64,000 nucleotides of DNA, taken from the NCBI RefSeq assembly GCF_032854445.1, contig NC_088307.1:14320001-14384000 (forward strand). Direction: 5' to 3'. A model generated the notes under the pieces. It was not told the DNA's origin and did no database searches. It was given only the letters and a program-made list of their open reading frames with translations. A program made the position numbers and the translations under genes. The DNA comes from Liolophura sinensis. Taxonomy: Eukaryota > Mollusca > Polyplacophora > Chitonida > Chitonidae. Below are positions 1 to 12,165 of this stretch, piece by piece. The stretch's first letter is position 1. Each line of letters starts with the position of its first letter.

Positions 1-899
1 CGCAACGTATTTCTTCACTAATACTTGAGGTTGTTAAAAAAATTAGAAACAAAAGTTAGAGAATCATGCGCCACATTGACCAGTATGAACACTTGTTAGC
101 GGATCATTCAAACATTTCCTGTCATCGATGGAAGATTGGGTAACATCAGCTGGCCTAGTTTATGGCTGATTTATAACAGGCTAAGAATCGTCAAATATTT
201 TATACTGTATGGTTTAAGGATTGGTCGTTGTCCGGGGCAGGACTCTGATTGTGGTGGCAGACCTGTAGGCCGGTGAACAGCAGGACAACTGCCGCCCAGA
301 AAGTGAAATATGTGACATTGTGTGTACTTAATACCTATCCCCAGCTGAACTTGAGGCAATACCTGCATAGAGAGGCCAAACCCGTTTAACAGCCCGACCT
401 ACAACTCGTCCTCAATGCAATTGTAAATTTTGGGCTACCGTAAACGCCTTAAATATCTCGGTCAGTCGCTTACATTTTAGGCTGAGCGACACACGCACTC
501 TACAGGATGATATCGTTTGTTTGCAAGGCCCGTGCTAAATGTTTTACATTGTGAAATTCCTCAATGAGAAATGCTACGTATATACTAATTTATGAAGTCT
601 TTGATACAGTGGAATTTGAAGAATGTAAACCAAATTCAGCCTCTATTTATTTGCTTATCTGCATCATAACCTGTTGAGCGACTACTTGATTTGGCCAGCT
701 ATGGAGCAGACCAGTTTCTGTAGAAAGCTCAAGGAAGAGTTATTTGGCTGCAGGGCTTATGGATGTATACAAATGGGCGTGTGGAAAACAAGCCCACTTA
801 GACAATTGTATGTACAACCGCTTATTGTGCAAACAGCAGCTTTCGTGAGTTAATTGAAAAGATGTCAGCTATATGGCTCAGCATGAATATGTGGATTAG
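1..899. other. No gene seen; AT-rich non-coding DNA
   Basis: I see no coding exon, RNA gene or clear repeat here. If the IF exon at 1466-2035 is a first exon transcribed towards position 1, this stretch is part of its first intron. That is inference. Confidence 0.5.
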
Positions 900-1235
900 G
901 TGAGTGAGTGTGTGAGTGCTTGGGGGTTTAACGTCGCACTCAACAATTTTTCAGTCATATGACGACGAAGGAATCCTTAGGGTGCATGTACGTGTAATGT
1001 GCCTCCTTGTTGCAGGACGGATTTCCACCGCTCTTTTATCTAGTGCTGCTTCACTGAGACGACTTACCGAAGGCAAGTTAGCCGCCCCGCCCAAGCCATT
1101 ATACTCATACGGGTCAACCAGTCATTGAACTATCCCCTTCATGCTGAACGCCAAGCGAGGAAGTTACAACTTCCACTTTTAAAGTCTTAGGTGTGACTCG
1201 ATCAAGGATTGATCCTGGATCTACCGGTCCCAATG
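900..1235 (-). mobile_element. SINE A copy 1 (tRNA-derived SINE, head-truncated)
   Basis: This is the first of six substantial copies of a tRNA-derived SINE of about 340-380 bp (others near 9.5, 28.8, 30.2, 39.4 and 61.6 kb). On the plus strand it reads tail to head: GAGTG-type repeats, then GCTTGGGGTTTAACGTCG, a body with CATATGACGACGAAGGAATC, and a tRNA-like head. In this copy the sequence diverges just after CTACCGGTCCC, so the A-box end of the head is missing. The short open frame inside it (916-1128) is not a gene. Confidence 0.85.
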
Positions 1236-1465
1236 TGGATTAAGGAAATTGAAACAAGATCTACTTTTAAGAACGGTCACATTGTTAACACAACAGCACA
1301 TTGTAAATAAAGTTCACGAGTTCCTAGCAGTTAACTGACATTTGCGGCGAGTTCTTAAATTGAAAAGAACTACAGTACTCGTAATACTTCACAAATGCGA
1401 CCCCAACTAGACCCCAAAGCTAAATTATACCCCGATGTTTATGTCGTAAGTCATGTGATACTCAC

Positions 1466-2035
1466 TGCAAGCGAAGATCATGGTTTATTTCCTGGAGATT
1501 TCGAACTTCGATTTCAAGCCGGGATTTCTCCTTTGCAGTGTCATCCAGAACTTCGCGTACCTCCTTCAGTTCAGTCTCGTACATTGACTTGATGGCAGCC
1601 GTTTCTTTGCCCCATTTGCTTTTGAGATCTTCCAGTTCCGCGGCCAATTTCTTATTCTGAGCCTCCAAGAATCGTACTTTTTCGATGTAGTTCGCTAACC
1701 TCTCGTTGAGGTCCTGCATATCTTTCTTTTCCTTCGCCCGGTGTTCTTTGACGTTGGTGACATTACTGGATGACAGTTTGGCGTAGGAGCCATCTTGCAT
1801 GGCAAGCGGGGGTGCAGCACCGAGCCCATAGCTGTAAGTGGCCTGGTAGGAGTAGCCACTGGCCGGTCGCCCCACGGAGATGCTGGGCGTGAAGGAAGAC
1901 CGGGACTTAACGGTGGAGGAAGACGTAGACCTGGGGCCTACGGAAGACTTGTACTTGATGGGGTCGTCATTCGAGTAGTTGGAAGACGAGGGTCGTAATG
2001 ACCGTTCGTTTCTCCGTAATTGCCGACTGCGACAT
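1466..2035 (-). CDS. Intermediate filament protein, first coding exon, copy A (apparent 1-nt frameshift near start)
   Basis: Encodes a Ser/Tyr-rich head, then coil 1A with the hallmark run LNERLANYIEKVRFLEAQN, linker L1 and the beginning of coil 1B. IF proteins form coiled-coil dimers that assemble into cytoplasmic filaments; this version is the protostome type related to molluscan neurofilament proteins. The exon stops at a GTGAGT donor (minus-strand GT at 1464-1465) in phase 2. ATG at 2033-2035 opens a peptide starting MSQSAITEKRTV that parallels copy B, but an extra base in the CCC run at 1990-1992 throws it out of frame with the SSSNYSNDD segment that follows, and no in-frame ATG lies between. 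Either this is a sequence or assembly error, a disabled allele, or translation starts elsewhere. About 190 codons if the frame is joined. The rest of the rod and the tail are not in the window. Confidence 0.9.
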
Positions 2036-2375
2036 GGTTAAGTTCAACAACAACAACGACGCTTCGCGAAGAAATTAACCCTCCAGTCTGTATATCTGTT
2101 ATCTCGTCTTGCACTGAATAATTAGTTTGGCTTATTTAGCTGCCTAACGAGGCTGTAAAATGCACGCCCGGTTGCTCTCTATAGCGATCAAGACGCCGGA
2201 CCCAGCCCTGTCGAAATGCCCACCTGACAATCTCTACCTCTCAAACTAGACTGGTCGAGCCACGTAAAAACTCTCCCCTGACAGGAATGTGGAGTAAAGA
2301 TAAGTTGGAGCACTTTCTATCGAACGATCTGACAGCCGACAGTCTATAGTGAAAACTCTTTTACCTGCTTATGAG

Positions 2376-2437
2376 TTATAGGGGAACTTCACATTACCAA
2401 GTCCGCGTTGATTGGTTGATAGGGTCACGTGACTACA
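2376..2437 (-). promoter_or_regulatory. Putative promoter of IF exon A: E-box plus CCAAT box
   Basis: On the minus strand, palindromic TCACGTGA (core CACGTG at 2426-2431) is followed by CCAAT (reverse complement of ATTGG at 2411-2415) about 375 bp upstream of the ATG at 2035. A TATA-like CTATAACTC follows at about 2376-2384. The same E-box/CCAAT pair with 1-bp different spacing stands before IF exon B, which is the main support. CACGTG is the binding core of bHLH-ZIP factors such as USF or MITF; which factor acts here is unknown. Confidence 0.5.
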
Positions 2438-3107
2438 GGACCGCTCCGTCTAACAAACCTGTTGTAATGTCGAGCTATTATTGTACGCAGAGTAAAATCA
2501 CCAGGTCGTGAAGAGAGCGAGGTCACGCTTTCAGCCCGACGGCCAGTTTTTTCGGCCTAGTTGCAAATGAAACCACCTCGTAAATACTTGAGAAGTGCGG
2601 AGAGAGCTGCGGGTGTTTATCATCAACAGGTACACCTGTAATTAGCCCTTTGACATATCACCCGGATACCTATACAGCCCCACGCACTTTCAGTGTCTAT
2701 ATGAACATGCTTCAACTCGATGTCTCGCAGTGAACTTTCAAGCTGCTGAAAAGACTCATTATTATTTACCTTGGAGAACCTCGATCCATTCATGGCTCTG
2801 CATGTGCTTGTTATTCAATACCTAAAACTTATCTGCCCTTGGGTGAACATGTACCTGATATCAGAAGGGTTAAGCGTTGGAGAAATAATAGCGATATTTA
2901 ACATCAATTTCACCTTGAAATTAACTAGTATAAGATGATAAATATTTCATAATTAACAGGTTTACAGGTTAATTACCCAAGAAAATCACATGAGAAGTAG
3001 AAAAGAAGGCAATCAACTGCAAATCGGGATATTATTTGCTGACTAAAAATGTGAAAACTTTAGAAAATAACAGATAATTGCCACTAACTCAATTGTACAC
3101 TAAAACT

Positions 3108-3184
3108 GAAGTCAGTCTGTGATATTGAAGTCAGTCTGCGATATTGAAGTCAGTCTGTGATATTGAAGTCAGTCTGTGATATTT
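3108..3184. repeat. Minisatellite, 19-bp unit, 4 copies
   Basis: Unit GTCAGTCTGTGATATTGAA repeated four times with single-base changes. No coding potential. Confidence 0.9.
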
Positions 3185-3489
3185 CTACAGTCTTATATTA
3201 ATACTCAGCAAATGTAGCAGGACATGTTTATTCAGGATTTATCTTTAAAAAGACGTTTGACGCTTTTATGGCAACTTAATAACACATAGCTAACGATATA
3301 CCCATAAGCTGGTTGATTTTAACAATTTTCTGAAACCCATTTTATCACATAACATTACTTTTTATGCAGCAGGCCTGTGGCATTTCCTGATATAGAAATC
3401 CGTGGATGAATTTATAAGCATATTTACGAAAACATTACATAAAACGTTTTTGTAAAGTTGATGTTTTCTGTCGTATTACTATACAATAC

Positions 3490-3535
3490 ATTCACACGGG
3501 GTAAAACACCAATCAAATAAATAAACAATACATTC
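3490..3535 (+). mobile_element. SINE B 3' tail fragment
   Basis: GGGGTAAAACACCAATCAAA followed by TAAATAAA matches the 3' end of SINE B (compare 53428-53508). Only the tail is present, as is usual for 5'-truncated or decayed SINEs. Confidence 0.6.
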
Positions 3536-4635
3536 ACGGATTAATACATTTGTTTCCACTGGATTATCAGTATTTATAATAACTCATCAGGCGTGTTACA
3601 GAAAAAACTATGATGCATTAAAATTGGAGGCCTACGTATTTCAATGTCTTTAACACACATATATTTAGGATTACATTAGACATTTAGTGCACTTTTTTAT
3701 GTCACTGGCATGCGTTTTAGTCAGCCATGCGATTACGCCCTGAGTACTTATCTCGCCTACTCTGTGATAAAAGAGATTGGGTGTTTAAAACCCAGATTAT
3801 CACAATTCTAACTTTTGGCAACCTGTACAATTGGCAGACATTCAAAGGTCAAACATGATTAAGTTCACTGAAGCAAAGGCGAATTGCAAAACACTGAATG
3901 TTAAGCGTGGATGTTGAATAATTGCTCGACACGTGACCTTTCTTGTCAATGACGAATCGTGATACAATGTTATAATGATCAGCACAGCATTTTGGCCTGG
4001 CATCAGCTCCATTTGTAGTAGCGAGAAGATCGTGATTGTGGTGGAGGCAGCCATTTCTATAATGCAAAATTATGATTTTTCCGCTTTGAAAGAAAGCTAC
4101 AGGAGAGAGATATTTTAAGCATTTTAAAGAAAAAATATGTACTTCAATTTGGCAGAGACATTGATATATAATCTGACTGATTGATTGAATGACTGATTTC
4201 ACGCTTAACGCCAACAGCAGGAGTAAATGATGAATTTCACAATAAACCCAATAAACCCTAGATTATAACAGATAAAATGTAGAGTTCTGGTTATATAGGA
4301 AGTTGGCTTTTATCATTTTTAAGTTACGACTTACTTAGCTTCCCGTCTAATATGATGTTACTTCTTTACGGCACAACAGGGTCAGTTCGTAAAGTTTAAC
4401 TGAAATGGTGTAGATAGAAACATAAATATGGAAAACCGTTTGCATTATTATTCCGGTCTGGTTTCTCTAGGGCATATAGATGCTACAAATAGGGAAACAA
4501 ACGAAACTGTAGCAGCAGTTTTTTCATCAGCTCTGTATCTGCCATTATTGATATACAAGCTGCAACGAAAACATGATCGCTTAAAGCGAAATTGCGAATA
4601 GACTGTGTGCAACGAACACAGCATTTTGAGTAGTT

Positions 4636-4890
4636 CAATACCAGTGACGCCTAATAAATTGCAATTAACATCGCTGCATGTTTTTTTTACCTAATTCTGC
4701 TTAAGCCTTGGTGATGTGGGGGTGTGTAATTTGCTACTAATTATGCATTTATATGAACAGTTAGACTAAAACCCTGGCTGAGGTAGATTGACAAGAAGCC
4801 GTATTTCACCGATTACGTGAGACCATTTGTGACATTGTCGTTTTACTATAGTTTACTATATTCTACGTCTTTATAATATTTTGTTACAAT
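4636..4890 (+). repeat. Dispersed repeat D, copy
   Basis: Member of a family seen at least twelve times here. Shared landmarks are TAATAAATTGCAATTAACAT, a T-run then ACCTAATTCTGC, AATTTGCTACTA, a tract like GAACAGTTAGA..AAA, and GACAAG..GCCGTATTTCACCG followed by GTGACCATTTG. No ORF or tRNA head is obvious; probably a non-autonomous element. The most complete copy is at 56340-56965. Confidence 0.75.
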
Positions 4891-5066
4891 CTAAGTCATT
4901 GTGATCACTTTAAACTTGAGATATTTTGCACGACAATCTATCGTGACACGTTCATGCTTCACTGTAAAAGTATCTCTTCGTGTATTTCAGCTGAGTTCAT
5001 ATAATTTGGGATAGGAAATGGCCTTAGAAATGTCTGGAATGTAATTTGTGATAGGAGATGGGCGGT

Positions 5067-5092
5067 GAGTCGGGGGGGGGGGGGTGGGGGGC
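5067..5092. repeat. Poly-G tract
   Basis: A run of 14 or more G, then T, then six G (starting near 5071). Low-complexity sequence able to form G-quadruplex; length is prone to sequencing error. Confidence 0.8.
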
Positions 5093-5744
5093 AAAAATAA
5101 ACTCCTCTTGAAAACAAAGCTTACCTGCTAAACTAAATTCAGTTTTCAATGTTAGATTAAGCTATCTAGCCTATCAACTTGTTCTCGAGTTTACATAATG
5201 TTAGAGCAATTTTCCCCTCGAGGCTCACAAAAAATCCTTTACGTTAACTGTCTTTGTATAAAACAGTATCGTTAACTGATGGAGGTACAACTGGAATTAT
5301 TCAATAAGAGGGCCTGAATTATTTACGAAGGGCCTACCCCGGGCGAATTAACAGATCATCAACACAGACTATCAGTTGGGAGATCTATCAACTGCCGAGG
5401 TCCAAAATACCCTGGGCACGAACCAAAATATCGGCCTAATATATCTAGATCGATTACCTATCCTCTGGACGAGTTATACACGGGGAAAAGGATGCGTGCT
5501 ATATTAACTTAACTCAAACATATAGAAGACCTGAGCAGGGGCTGAGCCAGGGGTAATTGAAATTAATGCTCCAGTAGCCCGTGTCTGTGTGCCAATACAT
5601 TTTATTCACCTTAGTTTAGGCCTTGAAGGTAATTGTCAAACCTAAGTCATTTACACTGCACAGCAGTCTATACTAGAATATCCAAAGTTGCGATGCGTTT
5701 CAGAATATGATAATAAAAAAATATTATTTTTCTAACCAGCCAAG

Positions 5745-6036
5745 CTTACACTGTTAAGAGAAAAGGGTCAAAACTACCAGAAAAACTAGGGTCAGATGTG
5801 ACTCTGATATTCAGGTTTTAGACATGACCAACTCCAAATATTAGGGTCACTTATCCCAAATATTTAGGGTCAGTGTCCTGTTTCAACCCTAAAAATCTGT
5901 CTTCTTTAGAACAAGGACCCTTACTGTTAACATCAAACAATTCGACCTTCATTTTCCGATCCTATATTTCAGGGTCAGATTGCCTGTGACCCTGAAAAAT
6001 TGGGTCGAGCTGGCCCTAAAATTTTGACAGTGTAAA
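5745..6036. mobile_element. MITE-like element with inverted ends
   Basis: The left end CTTACACTGTTAA and the reverse complement of the right end CTTTACACTGTCAA are inverted repeats about 290 bp apart. The interior repeats the word AGGGTCA or its complement about eight times. It has no ORF. Size, inverted ends and internal repetition fit a miniature inverted-repeat element. I could not fix a target duplication unambiguously, so the superfamily is open. Confidence 0.6.
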
Positions 6037-7211
6037 GAGAGGTGAAAGTCTCCTGTAATGTTTTAAGAATCAGGCATACAGCGCTCGTTGCCTTTTCAAT
6101 ATTTTTAGCATGTTATACTAATATAGCTATATAGCATGCCTTGCAGGTATTACAAATGTGGATGGTCAGACAAGATTAGTGTCAAGTTGTAAGGACTATA
6201 AATATAGATAGCTTAGTCAAGGAAATGTGGAAACTATGGGTAATCTAAGCGACATTTGTGAAATCGGATGTTCTATGCTGACAACAGCAAGATCCATTTC
6301 CGAGATAAACTAAAACACGAGTTGGTAAGGAGCATGTGAGAAATTATTATATAAACGGTAAATAAATCTGCTAACGTACAAGGGAGGCAGTCATCAGTTT
6401 TAAATTATTCAGGGATGAGAGTCTATAATCTGCGCATGAAATAAAAATTTCTACACTTAACACAGACACCGAAAAAACCCGCAAGAGAAATATGATATTG
6501 TGTTATCAGATCAAAGAGCAGAGACAATATGTATTCAGTTAACAGTATTCTCGATGTTAGCTTGTGGACACGATTAGTGGATTTGCCGAAGACAATAAAG
6601 CACCGTCTAGGTATAAAAAGATTCATTTACTTAAATTCACACGATTTGTGCGATTTCTTGCATCAGTTGTTCAAGTAAAATAGAGCAAACGCTAATTCAT
6701 ACCATTTGCAGAATTCGATTAATCGCGTCGTGTGAAAGAGACACACACGATTGCGTCAGATTTAACCGCGTTATCAACTTAATGAGTCTTTAATGAAATG
6801 CATTCCGTTAACACCTCTCTCCATCTAACCAAGAGAGGAAATAATACACAGGAAAAACTGATTGACATATACATGTTAACATAAAAACGTCTATTTGACC
6901 ATTCTAGACTAGTAGATATGTCATATGTTTTCACCAATGTTTTGGAGAAAACGTGGAAATGATTTACTGGGAAGAATGGTGACGATGTAAAATCCAGGCA
7001 AAGGCCAACGAAATTACGATTAAGTTACACTAATCCTCAATTCAACCGAGATTACCAGAAAGCTTTGATTTACTGCCTTCGTACCTACCTGTAATAGACA
7101 GCATCTGCTACCCATGCGATACGGAATTTGAATGGCTTTATCGTGTAAAAGTTTAATGCGGTTGAAATTCGTTTTCCAATCACACGTGGACTGAGGATAT
7201 TTAAAAAAAAA

Positions 7212-7345
7212 GAATAACGATCCCCTACCCTTCGTTTGTCGTCCGTCGAGTCGTCGAAGAAAGAAAAACGATTCTCTAGCATTTGTCGTCTATCGAGTAG
7301 TGGAGGAGAGAAGAACGATTCCCTTTGCGCTTGTGGTACGGAATC
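7212..7345. repeat. Degenerate tandem repeat, ~50-bp unit, 2.5 copies
   Basis: AACGAT(T/C)CYCT, a TTTGTCGTC-like word and a TCGAGT word recur in the same order at about 50-bp spacing, each unit ending in a purine-rich GAAGAAAG or GGAGAGAAG stretch. Confidence 0.55.
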
Positions 7346-7859
7346 TTCCGTGAGAATCGTTCAATGTTAACAGCTTACGTCTCCCATTTATCAGTCTAGG
7401 GTGAGTCTTAAGGGAAAGGGAGCTCTGGTCGAAAGCCAGGTGTGCCACATTCAAATTGTATTAGATTGTTTGATACGTACGCTTCGGCATACAGGAGCGC
7501 AGCCACCCCAGCCATTGAATTGTCTGATGCTTTAGAACGCCATCGATATTACATGCAGTTCTCTCATACGACGCCAAAACCACTCATGCGAAACGGAGCA
7601 GGGGGGTCCGAGAAAGGAGAGAAATGTTCTTATGTAAGAATGTATGTTGACCTGAATGTGCAAAGTTGCACAGGTAGACAGCCAGTTATGAGGAAATCGG
7701 CGTAGTCATATATGATGACTTACAATGCAACTGCTTGAGGCTATAACAATGGCTACAAAATATAAAACGACTGGCAACTTTATTTATTAATGTATGCTTT
7801 TATTTAATTTATCTAAATAAATGTTCTTAAATAAATAAATTAATTAATTAACATGCATT

Positions 7860-8005
7860 CTGCTAAGCCATTGTGCCGGGGTTGTATAAGTCGTGAGGTG
7901 GCACCCTAACGGAGGTAAATTGATAAGAGGCTGTATTTCACCGGTTACGTGTGACCGTATGCCACATATGGCATCGCTGCTCTTGTTGTACTCAATATGC
8001 TATAA
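7860..8005 (+). repeat. Dispersed repeat D, partial copy
   Basis: Contains the D landmarks GCCATTGTGCCGGGG, GAGGTAAATTGATAAGAGG, TGTATTTCACCGGTTACGTG and GTGACCGTATGCCA. The 5' third and the GAACAGTTAGA tract seen in other copies are missing. Confidence 0.7.
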
Positions 8006-9496
8006 GCTTTTTGCATTCAGTATAAAGATAACAGAGCAGGAGATGTTATACAGAACTTCATAATCTTTGCAAATATTTTTGTAATACTAATCTTCTTATA
8101 ATGCACATGTGTAACCTAATGATAAATTTCGCGGTTTAAAGTTGCAAAGCTTAAATGTTTCTCCAACGAAATATTGACACCTTAATGGATACTTTTGTAG
8201 TTTGTTAAACCAGTGATGAAATATTTCATTTGGCTCCGGTTAAGAATCGAAAAGCTAAGTCGGTGCATTCGTCCTTCTGTTAGCGTGTTCATGTACATAT
8301 TTTATTACTTAAAACTCCATTGAACTACAGAACCAGACACAAAGAGATCAATCAATCACTGACTTTCGTTTATCCTTCATTGATCAAATAATCGGAGACT
8401 TCACCTTGGAAATCTCCCAAACTGTGAATCAAAGGTAATTCTTGGCGCATCGCCATGCCAAACTCACTGATAACTTTCGAGGCATTTCGCGAATGAGGTG
8501 TCAGGTGTAGAAATTGAATTCTGCTTGTAAGTTCTAGATGGACTGTCTAGAGAAATTCCAGGAGGAATCAGAGGCGTTTACCATAGATCATGAGTTTCAA
8601 CAGACAACGGTGTGATGGTTATGTTGCCTTATGTGGTTTTATCCTGACTTCTTTTAGCCATTGTTTGTGGATGCTAATGGGCTAACTTTTCCCGCCCTAT
8701 TCGCAATAAACCCAAACTATGAAACTACGCTAGTTCTTCCTAGAAAATTGCCGACAAATTTCTCCTATGAACAAAACAATGATCGGCTTTATAATTGGAC
8801 TATAGAAATATTACAACAGAAAACATCTCCGAGCAACTTGAGGCGAAAATTGACAAGGACGAGCAAGAGATAGGCGAAGACCTTGTTCCTATGGGAAATG
8901 TTATACCAGAAATGGGAGTTAGCGCTTGTCGGGGCGTCGAAATGAGAACAGAACAGAGTTATCATTAGAACAACCCAAAAAAATCTCTTAGATTTGTTGA
9001 TGAGGCATAACAACATTAGATTGCTGCGGATCTGGAGCTTTCAGGAAAATCGATGTGGTCAGCCAGTGTGGAGTCTGCAATTCGCTGAGGGAGCAAACAC
9101 AAGAAAAGGGGTATGAGAAACCATGAAAAGTGTTTATATGTATCAAAAATTGTATTTGTCTGTTTTTTGCAATACTCAGACTATAGATAGTGGCCATGTT
9201 TGACTGCCATGTAAAAAAAAAACTTACGCACACACGCGGCATATATTATCAATTCTGTGTAAAGCCTTTTAACAGGAGGGTTTTTTGTAGTCCGCCTAAC
9301 TTTAGCTCACTGAAACTTATCACTTATATTAATCGACTGTTTGACGCTTAAAACCACTCCAATACAGTTTGTTATTAGTGATTGCAATGTATTTTCCCAT
9401 AATTTTTAATGATAACATTAATGATTAGCTGAGCGTTCTGTTCCTTTCTTGCATTCGTCATAAAACTCCAAGTAGAGTACTGTCTGACAGATGTAA

Positions 9497-9811
9497 AATG
9501 GAGGGAGGGAGTGCTTGGGGTTTAACGTCGTATTCAACAATTTTTCACTCATATGACGATGAAGGAATCCTTAGGGTGTATGTAATGTACCTCCTGGCAG
9601 CAGGACGGATTTCCACAGCTCCTTTATCTAGTGCTCCTTCACTGAGACGACTTACCGAAGGCAAATAAGGCGCCCCGCCTGAGCCATTATACTGATACGC
9701 GCCAACCAATCGTTGCACTATCCCCTTCAAGTCACAACTTCCTCTTTTAAAGTCTTAGGTGTGACTCGATCAAGGATTGATCCTGGATCTACCGGTCACG
9801 AAGCGGACGAT
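9497..9811 (-). mobile_element. SINE A copy 2
   Basis: Same order as copy 1: GTGCTTGGGGTTTAACGTCG, the CATATGACGATGAAGGAATC body, then GATCAAGGATTGATCCTGG and CGAAGCGGACG from the tRNA-like head. The head stops short of the A box. Confidence 0.85.
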
Positions 9812-11046
9812 GTGAAACGGTATAATAAGAATGTCAACTTGATTTGGCACAGTGTCTATACTCACTCCCTTCTACTGTACTGACCCATAACTTTCTTTCC
9901 TTAATATGTGTTCCACTGATTAACGCTATGTGATTGTATATTAACAGCAAATCATGTTGTTTAGCCCCTGGTGGACTAGATATTCAAGGGAGTTAACCCC
10001 TCTACAAGTGTTCAGTAATTAATGTAATATGCGAGTCTCAAAATGACTAATAGATCAGCGTGTCATTGTTAAAGAAGAGAAAAATTGGCGTGGATTGACA
10101 TTATAATCTCTACGGTACTCAAACACGTGGCAGATATTTCAGACTGTGCACTACATATACACAGCTGCTGTGGCTGGTTTTGCCGATGGCGTTGATCCCG
10201 ACATACATAAGACTCGTTGTGTGTGTGTGTGTTTTTTTGCCTGTGTGACACAAAATGGTACCCGGTAATGGTTAGTAGTATGTGGAATATAGCCATATAT
10301 TTGGCCTATAGGCTTAGAAAACCCGGAGACAGCTGCAGTTTGTACGGCGTTTCAAGATTACAAAACGCTTTCAAACGCTTGGGTCCCTGGGCATGGCATT
10401 ATTTTATAATCTATTCATCGACCTTGAAAGCTCGTTATTCATCCAACCAGCAAATGGAAAACGACCTTCAGCAATCAAATACACATATTTTATTACAACA
10501 CTGTGTTTTAATGTCTTTGCTTAAGTCTAACATTTAACAAGGATAAAAGGCAAAATTGTGACAGAAATGGAGGCTTACAGTTGATAAACAAAGCTTTTAT
10601 ACAGTCATCAAAGATTAAAGACAAACTTGTAATAACAGGATTCGATCTTACAACCTCACGGATGAAGGCCTACAGATTATGTACATGACTTCAGAGTCAA
10701 TTCAGCCGTGTATCGTGACTGTATTTATTTCTGCATATGTTTCTATATGATATCCAAACTTAAAGCAGGTATGCAATTTCCGTACTCTGTCAGACATAAT
10801 CTGCCATTCAAGAAGCTTGAATGCAGAAGGTCCTCGATGCAGACAACTTGTCGGCGTCAGCGAAGCCATTAGTCTGTGTAATATGGGAACAGTATACAGA
10901 CGCATGTCAGGGATAGGAGAAAAAGGTTTCCATCATAAATCACTATCCGTCTCATCCCTATTACTAGAGTCACAGAATAACTAATCTTCAGTTCTCAGTG
11001 AAGCAGATAACTATGAAATCAGTCCAAACGTATCTGGCCGTTGATT

Positions 11047-11195
11047 TACTTATTTATTCTTTTTGATTGAAGGTTTGTATATATTACATATATAGAATAT
11101 TTTACTTATACTACGGCGGCTAGCCTTTATGATGGGTGGAAACCGGGAAGAGTCCGGGGAAATCCACAACCATCTGCTGGCTGACATCCCCACGG
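11047..11195 (-). mobile_element. SINE B copy, partial
   Basis: Tail TTATTTATTCTTTTTGATTG and body CGGCGGCTAGCCTTTATGAT followed by GGGTGGAAACCGGGAAGAG match SINE B. The tRNA-like head is lost; beyond about 11195 the sequence is unrelated. The open frames over 11050-11392 run through this copy and are not supported as genes. Confidence 0.75.
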
Positions 11196-11921
11196 ATAGG
11201 AACTGGCTGTTGAGTATGTTCAAACCTTTGCTTACCATGTGCAGACGCCCTCTCCGGCATTTTCCCAACACGATCCGGATGACCAGAGGATAAACGGTCA
11301 GTCCGCTGGACCAGCATACTCCGGTGGAAATCCTTTGGCGTGTCAGACTTGGGAAGGCCAACATAACTAGAGGTAGTCACAAGGAATGTCAAGATCGATA
11401 CGTTTGTGAGTTATTGACGTTCTTTCTCCGATCGCTCAGAATCGCCACCATGTATCACGGAGTTCTTAACGTCTTTTCCCTATTTCCAATATTGAAGAAA
11501 AGACCGAAAACAAATTTCCTTATACCCATTGGCGACGACATGTCTTTTCAATATGGCGGTGAAACCAAGCTATCACTCATCATGGCGCTATCCTTTGACG
11601 GTTCCCAGTGCGGAGAACTTTTTTCTTCGCTTAGTGAAAGTGTTGTGAAATTGCATCTAAGACTTCTATTGAATTCCCCACAGGGCCTACTGTCATGGCG
11701 ATAGACAGCAGTTGATAAGAGTGATGGTTTTTGACAGAAAACTTATCTAACAAACTTCTGACCAATAGCGGTTTTATCAAAGTTTAAGTTCCCTCGGAGT
11801 TAATCAAGCTGCGTTGGCAGAATGTTAAGTGTTTCATGGCAAGGACTACGTTCATGGAAGGCTCATTATATAAAATGCTTTCAGAATAGATACTAAAACC
11901 AGATCAGAGGCCAAAGTGTGT

Positions 11922-12000
11922 TGGTTGACAAATGGTCACACATAACCGATGAAATCAGGCTTCTTTTCAATTTACCGTAGGTATAACACCGACAGAGCAG
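11922..12000 (-). repeat. Dispersed repeat D, partial copy (minus)
   Basis: Reverse complement of the D segment around GGTAAATTG..GTGACCATTTGTCAACC: TTGACAAATGGTCACACATA and TTCAATTTACC are recognisable. Confidence 0.65.
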
Positions 12001-12010
12001 GTACTGAAAT

Positions 12011-12165
12011 GAAATATAGGCAATTAATGTCGGATTAGAAGGCGCACCTTTATTTCACGTCGACGCACTAAATTAAATTAATGCCATGAAATATAGGCAA
12101 CTAATGTCGGATTAGAAGGCGCACCTTTATTTCACATTGCCGAACTAAGTTAAATTAGTCCTTAT
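12011..12165. repeat. Tandem duplication, 77-bp unit, 2 copies
   Basis: GAAATATAGGCAAYTAATGT plus CGGATTAGAAGGCGCACCTT starts at 12011 and again at 12088. The second half of each unit (TTATTTCAC ... AAATTA) has diverged more. Confidence 0.9.

Noticed and set aside
11324-11704. 126-codon plus frame
   Set aside because: No recognisable family, no splice or promoter framing; partly overlaps minus-strand frames running through a SINE B copy.
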